From Actinomyces sp. 432 (lineage in GTDB: Bacteria; Actinomycetota; Actinomycetes; Actinomycetales; Actinomycetaceae): a stretch of DNA of 64,000 nucleotides. Both the position numbers and the translations under genes were made by a program. The notes below the pieces were generated by a model that searched no databases, had not been told where the DNA came from, and saw nothing but the letters and a program-made list of their open reading frames with translations. Each line of letters starts with the position of its first letter. Within the stretch, counting starts at the first letter, position 1. The stretch lies in NCBI RefSeq assembly GCF_009930875.1, contig NZ_CP025249.1:2356001-2420000 (forward strand), written 5' to 3'. Shown here piece after piece: positions 17,726 to 26,851 of the stretch.

Positions 17726-19240
17726 ATGGCACCACCACAACCACCCCGGCTGAGACTCACAGACGTCTCCAAGTCCTTTCCCGGAGTGCAGGCCCTCAGC
17801 GGCGTGTCCTTCGACCTGATGCCAGGAGAAGTGCACGCTCTCGTCGGGGAGAACGGCGCCGGCAAGTCCACCCTGGTGAAGATCCTCACCGGCATCCACC
17901 CGGACTTCGAGGGCAGCTACGAGTACGACGGCGCCCCGGCGGCCTTCCGCTCCATTCGCGACGCCCAGCGGGCCGGCATCGCCATCGTCCATCAGGAACT
18001 CAACATGATGGCCGACCTGACCGTGGCGCAGAACATCTTCATCGGGCGAGAGTCCTCCTCCCTGCTCATCTCGGACCGCACGCTGAATCGCCGCGCCCAG
18101 GAGTTCCTGACCGAGCACGAGGTCGACGTCGCTCCGCAGGCACTGTTACGGGACCTGTCGGTCTCCAAGGCGCAATTGGTGGAGATCGTGCGCGCCATGT
18201 CCTTCGAGGCCACCATGGTGCTGATCCTGGACGAGCCGACGGCGGCCCTGTCGGAGGCTGAGAGCGCCGAGTTGCTTCAACGGGTGCGACGCCTGCGGGA
18301 CCGCGGCGTGGCGGTCGTATACATCTCCCACCGCATGCACGAGGTCATGGCGATAGCCGACCGCATCACGGTCCTGCGCGACGGCGCGCACGTCGGCACG
18401 CTCAAGACGTCCGACACCGACCTGGACGAGATCATCGAGATGATGGTCGGGCGCCAAGTCGTCAACACCCCCAAAGCCGCCTCCGAGGTGGCACCCGACG
18501 CCCCCGTCGTCATGCGGGCCGAGCACCTGGCCTCCGCCGACGTCAAGGACGTCTCCTTCACGCTGCACCGGGGAGAGATCCTCGGCTTCGCCGGCCTGGT
18601 AGGCGCAGGCCGCACGGAGACCATGCGGATTGTCGCGGGCGCGGACCACCCCACAGCCGGGCGGCTGGAGGTCAACGGCGCCGAAGTCTCCTTCCACCGC
18701 CCCAAGGACGCCATTCGTGCGGGAATCGCCTACCTGTCCGAGGACCGCAAGCGCTTCGGCCTGGTAACCGGCCTGTCGGTCTCCGACAACACGGTCCTGG
18801 CCTCTTACGACGCCTTCACCACCGCCACGGTGGTGCATGAACGGGCAGTGCAACGCGCAACCCGCAAGTACGTGGACATGCTGCGCATCAAGACTCCGTC
18901 CACGCGCCAGCGGGTGCGCAACCTCTCCGGCGGCAACCAGCAGAAGGTGGTGCTGGCCAAGTGGCTGCTGCGCGACGTCGACATCCTCATCTTCGACGAG
19001 CCCACGCGCGGCATCGACATCGGTGCACGCGCAGAAATCTACCAGCTCATGCGCGACCTGATCGCGCAGGGGAAGTCAATCATCCTCGTCTCCTCCGACC
19101 TCGACGAGGTCCTGCACCTGTCCGACCGCGTGGTTGTCATGCGGGAAGGGCGCAAGACCGGGGAGCTCGACGCCTCCGAGGCGACTCAGATCAAGATCAT
19201 GGAACTGGCCACCAAGCAGGAAGAAGGTCGCGCAGCATGA
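17726..19240 (+). CDS. Sugar ABC importer, two-domain ATP-binding protein (RbsA/MglA type)
   Basis: The protein has 504 residues with two fused ABC domains. The first domain has Walker A GENGAGKST and Walker B LILDEPTAALSE. The second has the degenerate P-loop GLVGAGRTE typical of the CUT2 class, signature LSGGNQQKV and Walker B ILIFDEPTRGID. The cytoplasmic subunit energises uptake of a monosaccharide or polyol. GGAG lies 5-6 bases before ATG 17726. The next gene overlaps by 4 bases (ATGA), so the operon is translationally coupled. Confidence 0.95.
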   Translation: MAPPQPPRLRLTDVSKSFPGVQALSGVSFDLMPGEVHALVGENGAGKSTLVKILTGIHPDFEGSYEYDGAPAAFRSIRDAQRAGIAIVHQELNMMADLTVAQNIFIGRESSSLLISDRTLNRRAQEFLTEHEVDVAPQALLRDLSVSKAQLVEIVRAMSFEATMVLILDEPTAALSEAESAELLQRVRRLRDRGVAVVYISHRMHEVMAIADRITVLRDGAHVGTLKTSDTDLDEIIEMMVGRQVVNTPKAASEVAPDAPVVMRAEHLASADVKDVSFTLHRGEILGFAGLVGAGRTETMRIVAGADHPTAGRLEVNGAEVSFHRPKDAIRAGIAYLSEDRKRFGLVTGLSVSDNTVLASYDAFTTATVVHERAVQRATRKYVDMLRIKTPSTRQRVRNLSGGNQQKVVLAKWLLRDVDILIFDEPTRGIDIGARAEIYQLMRDLIAQGKSIILVSSDLDEVLHLSDRVVVMREGRKTGELDASEATQIKIMELATKQEEGRAA

Positions 19241-20220
19241 GCGCAAATATCATCAAGAACAACCCACTGCGCGCGCTGCCCATGCAGCAGCTGATGGCGC
19301 TGGCCGCACTGGTCATCCTGTACGCGTTCTTCGCCGTATTCGGTAACCACTTCCTGTCCCCCAGCACCTTCGTCTCGATCCTCGACTCCTCCTACTACAT
19401 CGGGTTTCTGGCCATCGGCATGACCTTCGTCATCATCACGGCGGGCATCGACCTGTCCTCCGGGACGGTGATGGTCGGCTCCGCGCTGGTCGGCGGCGTG
19501 GCCTACAACGTCTGGCACCTGCCGATCGCCGTAGCACTGCTGGTCGTACTGGCGACTGGGGTCGCCTTCGGCATCGGTAACGGCGTCCTGGTCGGCTTCC
19601 TGCATATCCCACCCTTCATCGCCACCCTGGGCATGCAGTTCGCCTCCCTGGGCCTGTGCGCGGTGATCGCCCAGGTACAGACGCAGACCTACCCGAGCCT
19701 GGCCTCCGACGACGGCTGGTTCAAGACGGTCCTGTACAAGGCGGGGAACCTGCCCGTGGGCATCTTCTGGCTGGCGGCCTTCTTCGTGATCGCCTGGTTC
19801 ATCCTGACTCGCACCAAGCTCGGCCGCTACACCTACGCCATCGGCTCCAACGAGGAGGCCGTCGAGCTGTCGGGCGTCGTCGTGTCCCGCTGGAAGTTCT
19901 GGGTCTACGTGCTCAACGGCTTCTTCTGCGGACTGGCCGGCGTCATCTACGCCGCCACCTTCTCCTCCATCACCCCGCAGACCGGAAACGGTCAGGAGAT
20001 GTACGCCATCGCCGCCTGCGTGATCGGCGGCACCTCGCTGGCAGGCGGCGTCGGGTCCCTGTGGGGAACCATCATCGGCGTCTTCGTCATCTCCGTGCTC
20101 AAGACGGGCCTGCTGTCAATGGGCCTGCCGGTGCAGTGGCAGCAGGTCCTCATCGGCGTCGTCGTAGTGCTCGCAGTCCTGCTCGACGTCATCCGCTCAC
20201 GTCGCTCCGGCCGCGCCTGA
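19237..20220 (+). CDS. Sugar ABC importer, membrane permease (RbsC type)
   Basis: The protein has 327 residues with about 8-10 membrane helices. The CUT2 permease signature region (GVVYAATFSS-like, then CVIGGTSLAGGVGSLWGTIIG) is visible near 250-290. It starts at ATG 19237, overlapping the ATPase stop codon. It is the only permease gene in the operon, consistent with homodimeric BPD_transp_2 permeases. Substrate class is probably a pentose, hexose or inositol-type polyol; sequence alone does not decide. Confidence 0.93.
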   Translation: MSANIIKNNPLRALPMQQLMALAALVILYAFFAVFGNHFLSPSTFVSILDSSYYIGFLAIGMTFVIITAGIDLSSGTVMVGSALVGGVAYNVWHLPIAVALLVVLATGVAFGIGNGVLVGFLHIPPFIATLGMQFASLGLCAVIAQVQTQTYPSLASDDGWFKTVLYKAGNLPVGIFWLAAFFVIAWFILTRTKLGRYTYAIGSNEEAVELSGVVVSRWKFWVYVLNGFFCGLAGVIYAATFSSITPQTGNGQEMYAIAACVIGGTSLAGGVGSLWGTIIGVFVISVLKTGLLSMGLPVQWQQVLIGVVVVLAVLLDVIRSRRSGRA

Positions 20221-20266
20221 TCCCACCATCCGTTCTTCTCCCCCACCCCACGAAAGGAAAACAACC

Positions 20267-21382
20267 ATGTCCACCATGCTCACCCGGAGGACCGCGCTGA
20301 CGGCGGCACTCGTATCCGCCTGCTCGGTATCCCTGCTGGCCGCTTGCAGTGACGACGGCGGCTCCGCAGGTGCGGACGGGAAGATGAAGGTCATCATCAT
20401 CTCCAAGAGCTACCAGAACCAGTTCTATCAGGCAGCCTTCAAGGGCGCGCAGGACGCCGCCGACGAGCTCGGCGTCGACCTGGAGACCAATGGGCCCGAC
20501 GCGGAGAGCAACGTCTCCCAGCAGGTGGAGCAGCTGGCCTCCGCGGTCAACCAGCGGCCGGCCGCAATCGCCCTGGCCGCCTGCCAGCCCGACGCCGTCC
20601 AGGACGCCCTGGTGAACGCCAAGAACCAGAACATCCCGGTAATCGGCTTCGACTCGGGCGTGCCCGACGATGCCTCCGGCGCGGTGCTGGCCACCGCGAC
20701 CACGGACAACGAGGTAGCGGGCGGCAACGTCGCCACCAACCTTGCCGCCAATGCCGATTTGCAGTCCGCCCTGGCCTCCGCGAGCGCGGACTCCCCCGCC
20801 GTCATCGGGGTGCTCGCGCAGGACTCGACCTCCGGCTCGATCGTCCAGCGCGTGGATGGCTTCACCGCCACCCTGGTGAGCGAGTTGGAGAAGCTCGACG
20901 GTCTGGCGGGGGCGGTGGACGTGTCCGGGCAGCAGCGTTGGACCACGCCGTCGTCCAACCCCGCCAAGGTGAAGATCGTCGTCACCGTGCCGCCGACCAC
21001 CAGCCAGGCCGACATTCAGTCCGCGGCCACGTCGATCCTGTCCACGGACGGACTGGTCGCGCTGTTCGCCGCGAACCAGGACGCCGTCAACGGCGTCATC
21101 AGCGCCACCGCAGACGCCTCCCAGCTGGATCGCGACTCCGGCCGCTACAAGGATCTGCTGGTGGTGGGCTTCGACGCCGGCACCTCCCAGAAGGACGCCG
21201 TGCGCTCCGGCGCCTTCCTCGGATCGGTGACCCAGGACCCCTACCAGATGGGATACCAGGCGGTCACCCTCGCCGTGCAGGCGGCCAATGGTGAGAGCGT
21301 TGCGGACGTCGACACCGGTTCACACTGGTACGACTCCTCCAACATCGACGACGAGGACATCTCTGTGCTGCTGTACGACTGA
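20267..21382 (+). CDS. Sugar ABC importer, substrate-binding lipoprotein
   Basis: The protein has 371 residues. A twin-Arg-like basic start (LTRRTALTAALV) leads to a lipobox LLAAC, so Cys26 is probably lipidated and the protein is anchored outside the membrane. The rest is a Peripla_BP_4 fold (VIIISKSYQNQFYQAAFKG, then DAVQDALVNAKNQNIPVIGFDS). Xylose/ribose-type binding proteins of CUT2 systems look like this. AAAGGAAA precedes the ATG. It is the third gene of the operon after ATPase and permease, and a strong terminator follows 7 bases after the stop. Confidence 0.93.
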   Translation: MSTMLTRRTALTAALVSACSVSLLAACSDDGGSAGADGKMKVIIISKSYQNQFYQAAFKGAQDAADELGVDLETNGPDAESNVSQQVEQLASAVNQRPAAIALAACQPDAVQDALVNAKNQNIPVIGFDSGVPDDASGAVLATATTDNEVAGGNVATNLAANADLQSALASASADSPAVIGVLAQDSTSGSIVQRVDGFTATLVSELEKLDGLAGAVDVSGQQRWTTPSSNPAKVKIVVTVPPTTSQADIQSAATSILSTDGLVALFAANQDAVNGVISATADASQLDRDSGRYKDLLVVGFDAGTSQKDAVRSGAFLGSVTQDPYQMGYQAVTLAVQAANGESVADVDTGSHWYDSSNIDDEDISVLLYD

Positions 21383-21388
21383 GAGATC

Positions 21389-21440
21389 CGAACAGGCGTG
21401 GGGGCCGGCGGCGCGTTGCCGCCCGGCCCCCACGCCTGTT
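21389..21440 (+). terminator. Strong hairpin terminator of the sugar importer operon
   Basis: A perfect 19-bp stem has left arm GAACAGGCGTGGGGGCCGG (21389-21407) and right arm at 21422-21440. A 14-base loop contains a second small stem. It starts 7 bases after the operon's last stop codon. There is no clear T run after it, as is common in high-GC actinobacteria. Confidence 0.85.
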
Positions 21441-21494
21441 CCACTGCGGGCGCGGCCTGCAATGACTTGGCAACGGAGACCGGGCAACGCTCAC

Positions 21495-22985
21495 CTACTC
21501 CACGGCCAGCCACAGCTCTCCCGTGTCCTGCCGGCGAATCCGCCAGGTGATGGAGGTGGTCGCCTCCACCAGGGCGGCGTCGTGGGAGACGAGCAGCAGC
21601 GCCCCAGGAAATGCCGCCAGCATCGCCTCCAGCGCCCGGATGGAGCCGACGTCCAGGTGGTTGGTGGGCTCGTCCATGACGATCAGCTCAGGCCGGTCGA
21701 GGACTCCGAGTGCGAGCATGAGTTTGCGCATCTCTCCGGGGCTGACTTCCTCCCCTTCCAGGACCCGCTCCGGTGAGGAGTTGAGCCGGGCGACGATCGA
21801 CAGCACCCGGCCGCGACGTTCGGTACCCAGCCCGGCCAGACGCGCCAGCGTCGCCTGTCTTGTCGCCCGGTCCGGCTCCTGAGGCACATACAGGCGGGTG
21901 GTGTCCTGCGGCAGATGCCCCAGTAGGGCGCCGACGAGCGTGGTTTTGCCGGTGCCGTTGTCACCCACGAGTGCCACATGGTCGCGGCTGTCCAGGTGCA
22001 GGGCCGGGGTGTGCAGCGTCCTCTCCCCCAGGGGTAGTTCCAGCGGCCGGGTGCGCAGTAGCACGGGCCTTCGGCTCGGGGCGGCGTCCACCCACGCATC
22101 GGCGTCGTAGCGCTTGTCGATCCTAATAGCCTCCACTTCGGCGTCGGCGCGGGCGAGCCGGGCCTACATACGGGAGGCAAGCCGCCCCGTCTTGCCGTCC
22201 TGCCCGCTCACCACGGCTAACCGGCGGCGGAAGCGCGCGTCGTTATCGTGCTTGGCGATGTTGCGTCCGGAGCGGCGGGAGGCGGTGCGGGACGCCTCCT
22301 CGCGACGTCGCTGGGTCTCCCGGGCCAGACGCCGCTGCTCGCGCCTGGCCGCCTCACGCCGCTGGAGGGCGGTGTCGCGCTCTAGCTCGGCCTGGGCGGC
22401 GGCCTGGCTGTAGCCGCCCGGGCGCATGACGGCGCTCCCGGGAGACATGAACAGGCACTGGGTGCACAGCGCGTCCAGCAGGGCGCGGTCGTGGGAGATG
22501 AGGATGCCGACCCCGCTGAAGCGCGCCAGGGCGGAGCGTATGGCCGCGCGGGCGGGGGCGTCGGCGTGGTTGGTCGGCTCGTCCACCACCAGCACGTCTG
22601 GTTGTTCCCACAGGGCGCAGGCGACCTGGACCAGTTTGCGCTGTCCGCCCGAGAGGGTGTCGTAGCGCCAGGCCCAGTCGTCATCGACGCCGAGGTCGCT
22701 CCGCAGCCGCATGGCGACCTCGTCGTAGGCGCAGGCGAAGTCCGTCAGCGCCAGTGGCGGCGCGGTGGCGTCCTGGGCGCAGTAGTGGGCCACGAGCCGC
22801 GGAGCCACCGTGCCGGCGTCGGGTTTCAGGTCGCCACAGGCGATGCGGGCGAGGGTGGTCTTGCCGCAGCCGTTGTCGCCGACGACGCCGGTCCAGCCGG
22901 TCGGGAAGGTAACCGTGATGCCGGCCAGCGCCGGGGATGCGGCACCGGGGTAGGTGTAGTGGATATCGGACAGGGTGAACTGCAT
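21495..22985 (-). pseudogene. ABC-F family ATPase gene interrupted by an in-frame amber codon
   Basis: The two open frames 22985-22164 and 22136-21495 are in the same frame, separated by a single TAG (22166-22164, codon 274). Together they encode 496 residues. ABC domain 1 has Walker A GDNGCGKTT, signature LSGGQRKL and Walker B VLVVDEPTNHAD. A charged coiled-coil linker spans about 200-290. ABC domain 2 has Walker A GDNGTGKTT, signature SPGEMRKLML and LIVMDEPTNHLD. No membrane segments are present, as expected for ribosome-associated ABC-F proteins (translation factors and antibiotic-resistance proteins). The lesion lies in the linker; a CAG-to-TAG change would explain it. Function requires readthrough, suppression or reinitiation at GTG 22136. 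Confidence 0.85.
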
Positions 22986-23405
22986 GCGGGCCTCCTGGGG
23001 TGGGGGCCGTGCGGCGGTGCAGGCTGTTCGCGATAAGGACTGTCCGATGAGGCCGTACTCGTGCGGAGGGCGGAGCGCCCGCTGAGGCGGGTTCAGTCTG
23101 CGCCGGATGCGGCACGAGCTCAGGCCGGTGGCCCATCGGTATAGAGGTCAGCGATGTTGCACCCCGGGCACGGCCTCATGAACTGCTCATGACTTGATTC
23201 GAATTCCGTGCGCCCGTGGGGCATCGCTACTTCCTCATGCGCCCGACGCTACTGGGTTGGCGCACGCTCGTCCAGCCCAGCTATGGCTTGTCCCGGCTTC
23301 GCCAGTCCTCCCCACCGCATGTGCGCAGTCAGCATGCAGGGTGCAGCTCCGCCCCGGCGAGACCAGTAGGCATCACCGGGGCGGAGCACCTCGATCATGA
23401 TCCAG
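22986..23405. other. Gap upstream of the ABC-F gene
   Basis: These 420 bases hold no supported gene. On the minus strand a short frame ATG 23179 to about 23120 could encode a 19-residue peptide about 135 bases before the ABC-F start. A leader peptide would be usual for an inducible ABC-F resistance gene, but nothing else supports it. A short plus-strand frame at 23216-23431 overlaps the next gene and is not convincing. Confidence 0.3.
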
Positions 23406-24416
23406 TCACTTGCTCGCAGTTGCGCCGGTGAGGGGCTTGTCGCCGGGGCGGGCGAGCGGGCCGACCAGCTCGTGAGGCTGGTAGAGCTCCTCCAGGTAGG
23501 CGACCTCCTCCGCGGTGAGCTTCAGGTCCAGGGCGCGCACGGCGTCGTCAACCCGGCTCGGCCGCGAGCAGCCGACGATCGGCGCGGCCACGCCCCGCGC
23601 CCAGTGCCAGGCCAGCGCCACGTCCGCCATGGGAACGCCGCGCTTCTTCGCCGTCTCGGCTACGCGCTCGATGATGGGCAGGTCGAGTTCGCGGTCGTGG
23701 TCGTACTTGCTGCTCATGATCTTGTCGGTGGTGGAGCGCACGGAGTCGGAGTCCCAGGTGGGGCGGGTCAGGTGACCGGAGGCGAGCGGGCTGTACGGGG
23801 TGAGCGACATGCCGTACTGCTGGCACACGGGGATCAGCTCGCGCTCGTCCTCACGGTAGAGCAGGTTGTAGTGGTTCTGCATAGAGGCGAAACGGGTCCA
23901 GCCGCCCACGTCCGCGGCCAGCTGCAGGTTGTGCAACTGGTAGCCGTACATGGCCGAGGCGCCCAGCGCCCGGACCTTGCCCGCCTTCACCAGCGAGTCG
24001 AGGGCCTCCATGGTCTCCTCAACCGGGGTGCCGTAGTCGAAGCGGTGGATGATGTACAGGTCCAGGTAGTCGGTGCCCAGGCGCTTGAGGCTGCCCTCGA
24101 TCTCCCGGTTGATCGCCTCCCGGGACAGGTGCCCCTCGTTGAAGTAGACCTTGGAGGCCAGTACCACGTCCTCCCGCTTGACGCCTAGGTTCTTCAGGGA
24201 GGCGCCGATGAACTCCTCGCTGGTGCCGCGGGCGTAGACGTTGGCGGTGTCTATGAAGTTCACGCCCAGCTCCAGGGCACGGGCGATCACCTCCTGGGTG
24301 GCGCTCTGGTCAATGGACCACTGGTGGGAGTCGGGGAAGACCTCCCCAAAGCTCATACCGCCGATGCACAGGCGAGGGATGGTGATGTCCGTGGTTCCGA
24401 GCTTGGTGTACTCCAT
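23406..24416 (-). CDS. Aldo/keto reductase (YakC/AKR13-like)
   Basis: The protein has 336 residues and belongs to the longer AKR branch unlike the tandem pair at 2.8-4.7 kb. The tetrad is D56, Y61 (DTANVYARG), K89 (LASKVYF) and H124 (YIIHRFDYG). The NADP-binding end is recognisable (VGCSRPSRVDDAVRAL). AAGGAG lies 7 bases before ATG 24416. It is a cytoplasmic oxidoreductase of aldehydes or ketones and monocistronic, with no linked regulator. Confidence 0.9.
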   Translation of the reverse strand: MEYTKLGTTDITIPRLCIGGMSFGEVFPDSHQWSIDQSATQEVIARALELGVNFIDTANVYARGTSEEFIGASLKNLGVKREDVVLASKVYFNEGHLSREAINREIEGSLKRLGTDYLDLYIIHRFDYGTPVEETMEALDSLVKAGKVRALGASAMYGYQLHNLQLAADVGGWTRFASMQNHYNLLYREDERELIPVCQQYGMSLTPYSPLASGHLTRPTWDSDSVRSTTDKIMSSKYDHDRELDLPIIERVAETAKKRGVPMADVALAWHWARGVAAPIVGCSRPSRVDDAVRALDLKLTAEEVAYLEELYQPHELVGPLARPGDKPLTGATASK

Positions 24417-24585
24417 GTCAGAGTCTCCTTGGGTACGTGAGTCGGTATGTGCGTTCGGGCGCGGGGCGGCGACGCCGTCGCCCGGACCTCAGCCTGCCCC
24501 GGGCGGCTCCCGCACAGCCAGGTTCTGGCAGTGCCCCCTCGAACACACGTCGAGCCGAGCAACCGGACTGCAGGGCGCCGCGTTG

Positions 24586-25845
24586 TCAGTTGCGCAGACA
24601 GGCCAGAGGGATGACGAAGACGCCGTCATCTCGGCGGTAAGCGGTGGCTCCGGCGGTGATCACCGCAAGGAAGGACGGCTCGCCCATTCGGTCCAAGTCC
24701 ACACGGTCCCGCAGGCGGCGCAGGTGGGCAGCAGCATCGTCAAGTTGCGCGGAACCGAGCTTGACCTCGACCGGCGCCCACCGTCCGTCGGCGAGGACGA
24801 TGACAGCGTCCGCCTCTAGGCCGGTCTTGTCGCGATAGTGGAAGAGCGTCCCGTCGTTGGCTTCGGCGTAGACCCTTAGGTCGCGCACGCACAGCGATTC
24901 GAACTGCAGTCCGAAGGTCTCGAAGTCACCTAACAGGTCAGCCGGACTCCAGCGCATGACGGCAGCACCGATCGACGGATCCACGAAATGACGGGTCGGG
25001 CTGGTTCTGATCGCGGTCTTCGAGCGCAGCGCGGGGTTCCATGCAGGCAGGTCCTCGATCACGTAGGCGCGCGACAATGCGTCGAGATAGTCGCTTACCG
25101 TGTTGGGTGCCATGGAAGCTTCATCAACCGCTAGGTCGGCCGCGATCGTGGCCTGTGAGGCCTGAGTGGAGACGTGGCGCGCATAGGCGCGCATGAGTGC
25201 GCGCATGCGGGTGGCGTTTCGGGCGACACCATCCATGCGCGCTACGTCGGAGTCGACCAGGCCCTCAACGTAGTTCCTTGCCAGGCGCCCGGCCGGCACC
25301 GCTGCGCCTGCGGTGACGGCGGCAGGCCAGCCGCCGCGGCAGAGCACCCGTGCCATGTCTTCCACGTCAAGCGTGGCGACGCCGACGATCTCCGTTTCTC
25401 CGTCGAAAAGCGCCTTTAGAGACACCTGCCCAGTGGACTCCTCCGACTCGAAGAGCGTCATGGTCCGCCTGACTAGGGAGGCAATCCTCCCGACGCCGGA
25501 ATGCATCCCCTGTACAGTCGGCGTTGATGAGCCGGTGAGTATGAACTGCCCCGGCTCGCCGCGGCGGTCGACGGCGAAGCGGATCGCGTCCCACAGCTGC
25601 GGAGCCATCTGCCACTCGTCTATGAGTCGCGGGGTCTCACCTTCCAGCAGCGCGGAGGGCTTTGCATCAGCGAGCGCGAGGTAGGACCGACTGCGATCTG
25701 GATCCTGGAGGTAGATGACGCTGCCGGCATGCTGTAAGGAGGTAGCGGTTTTGCCGCACCACTTCGGTCCCCTGACCTGCACCGCACCGCTGATCGCCAG
25801 CGCCTCGCCAAGCAGGTCGTCTGCGAGTCGTGGCAGGTAGCGCAT
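24586..25845 (-). CDS. AAA_14/DUF4143 ATPase with predicted PD-(D/E)XK nuclease domain, copy 1
   Basis: The protein has 419 residues. The N-terminal AAA_14 ATPase has Walker A GPKWCGKT (26-33) and Walker B RLIDEWQ, with sensor LTGSS. The C-terminal DUF4143 half ends with a nuclease-like motif, EADAVIVLADG then VEVKLG (about 360-364), which fits the E...D...ExK pattern of the PD-(D/E)XK clan. Many such proteins occur in bacterial genomes with no defined role. Here the gene is preceded by seven 23-bp repeats starting 57 bases upstream of the start codon. A second gene of the same family with its own array lies 1 kb further on. Confidence 0.85.
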   Translation of the reverse strand: MRYLPRLADDLLGEALAISGAVQVRGPKWCGKTATSLQHAGSVIYLQDPDRSRSYLALADAKPSALLEGETPRLIDEWQMAPQLWDAIRFAVDRRGEPGQFILTGSSTPTVQGMHSGVGRIASLVRRTMTLFESEESTGQVSLKALFDGETEIVGVATLDVEDMARVLCRGGWPAAVTAGAAVPAGRLARNYVEGLVDSDVARMDGVARNATRMRALMRAYARHVSTQASQATIAADLAVDEASMAPNTVSDYLDALSRAYVIEDLPAWNPALRSKTAIRTSPTRHFVDPSIGAAVMRWSPADLLGDFETFGLQFESLCVRDLRVYAEANDGTLFHYRDKTGLEADAVIVLADGRWAPVEVKLGSAQLDDAAAHLRRLRDRVDLDRMGEPSFLAVITAGATAYRRDDGVFVIPLACLRN

Positions 25846-25901
25846 GGCTCGTTCCTCCAGCTTCCGAATCCCGCATCCTTCCGACGCCAGCCTACCCGAC
25901 T

Positions 25902-26062
25902 GCGTCAGTTGGACCGGATCCGTTGCGTCAGTTGGACCAGATCCGTTGCGTCAGTTGGACCAGATCCGTTGCGTCAGTTGGACCAGATCCGTTGCGTCAG
26001 TTGGACCAGATCCGTTGCGTCAGTTGGACCAGATCCGTTGCGTCAGTTGGACCAGATCCGGC
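25902..26062. repeat. Seven-unit 23-bp tandem array upstream of DUF4143 gene 1
   Basis: GCGTCAGTTGGAC recurs at 25902, 25925, 25948, 25971, 25994, 26017 and 26040, exactly every 23 bases. Units continue with CAGATCCGTT and are identical, except for one base in the first and the last few bases of the final unit. A period of 23 is not a multiple of 3, so it is not a coding repeat. On the strand of the ATPase gene the unit contains GGTCCAACTGACGC. It starts 57 bases from the gene's start codon, within its presumed promoter or leader region. No spacers, so not CRISPR. Confidence 0.95.
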
Positions 26063-26167
26063 TCTTCCGGTACAAGAGTGCGCCGGACGGGTAAGGCCGA
26101 GGGTGTTCAGATGCGCGCGCATCGCGGCAGCCGGTTGCGACGGCCCGATCCCGGCGCAGACCGTGGC

Positions 26168-26295
26168 GGAATGTCCGAGAACGGCACGAACGGCGCCGGA
26201 CGCGTAGGCAACCGCGAGCAGAACGTTGCAATCATGCGGGTGCCGCATCAGGCTGCATGGGCATCGACGGCGTTTCTGCCGAATCTGGACATTTC
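26168..26295. repeat. Inverted-repeat-bounded dispersed element, copy 2
   Basis: The left end GGAATGTCCGAGAACGGCAC pairs imperfectly with the right end, whose reverse complement reads GAAATGTCCAGATTCGGCAG. The core at 26218-26244 contains GAACGTTGCAATCATGCGGG, nearly identical to the cores of copies 3 and 4. Element length is 128 bases. It lies in the 531-base gap between the repeat array and the zinc-ribbon gene. Confidence 0.75.
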
Positions 26296-26376
26296 TGCCT
26301 CCGCCCTGGGGCATGCCCTCCACCAGGCCCTGGCGAACGAGCCTGCCACCGCACCCCAAATACACAGTTTCGCGCC

Positions 26377-26751
26377 TTATCGCTTCTGCCAGCGCCGCAG
26401 GTGGGGCAGTACCGCACTCATGTAGGAGATGGCCTCGTCCTCGGTGATGTGCACACCCTCGGACATGTACGGAGCGCTGTTCTCGATCGCCTCTTCCAGC
26501 GTCTCCGGACCGATGAAAGCGCCGTCCTGGTAGCACCAGGCGCAGTAGTCCTCGGACTTGGTGCCGTCCATCTTCTTGCCGCGCTGCTCCTCCTTCGGGA
26601 TGGGCATGCCACAGCTCTGGCAGTGGGGTCCGGGTGGCGCCTCGAGCAGGCGCGAGACCGCCTGCCGGGTGACCATGACCCGCTGCGCCAGTTCGTCCTG
26701 CGTCAATCCCCGCTCCACTCGGACCTCGGCGACGACTTCTCCGATTGCCAT
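26377..26751 (-). CDS. HTH-zinc ribbon fusion protein
   Basis: The protein has 124 residues. Residues 1-33 resemble the first part of an XRE-type helix-turn-helix (VRVERGLTQDELAQRVMVTR then QAVSR), cut off where the recognition helix ends. It is fused directly to a putative zinc-ribbon domain (CQSCGMPI ... DYCAWCYQDGAF), the PF12674-like family with two Cys pairs. The start ATG 26751 has GAGGAGG 5 bases upstream; the longer frame to 26820 lacks one. It is probably a small DNA-binding or regulatory protein. It lies between the two DUF4143 genes on the same strand. Confidence 0.75.
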   Translation of the reverse strand: MAIGEVVAEVRVERGLTQDELAQRVMVTRQAVSRLLEAPPGPHCQSCGMPIPKEEQRGKKMDGTKSEDYCAWCYQDGAFIGPETLEEAIENSAPYMSEGVHITEDEAISYMSAVLPHLRRWQKR

Positions 26752-26851
26752 ATCGGCCTCCTCTTCCGCGGCTTCCCAGCGCTGCCGCCACATAAGAACA
26801 GCACACGCCCCGTCGAGCAACGGGTTGTTGCACCGCCACCCCGATCGCCGA

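Noticed and set aside
23185-23230. A tRNA-like GATTCGAATTC stretch
   Set aside because: No acceptor stem or cloverleaf can be formed around it.
23216-23431. Small plus-strand frame of 71 codons
   Set aside because: It overlaps the end of the aldo/keto reductase gene, has no ribosome binding site and no recognisable sequence.
25830-26425. Plus-strand frames with peptide repeats such as LRQLDQIRCVSW
   Set aside because: The peptide repeats come from 23-bp DNA repeats read in changing frame; there is no coding selection or ribosome binding site.
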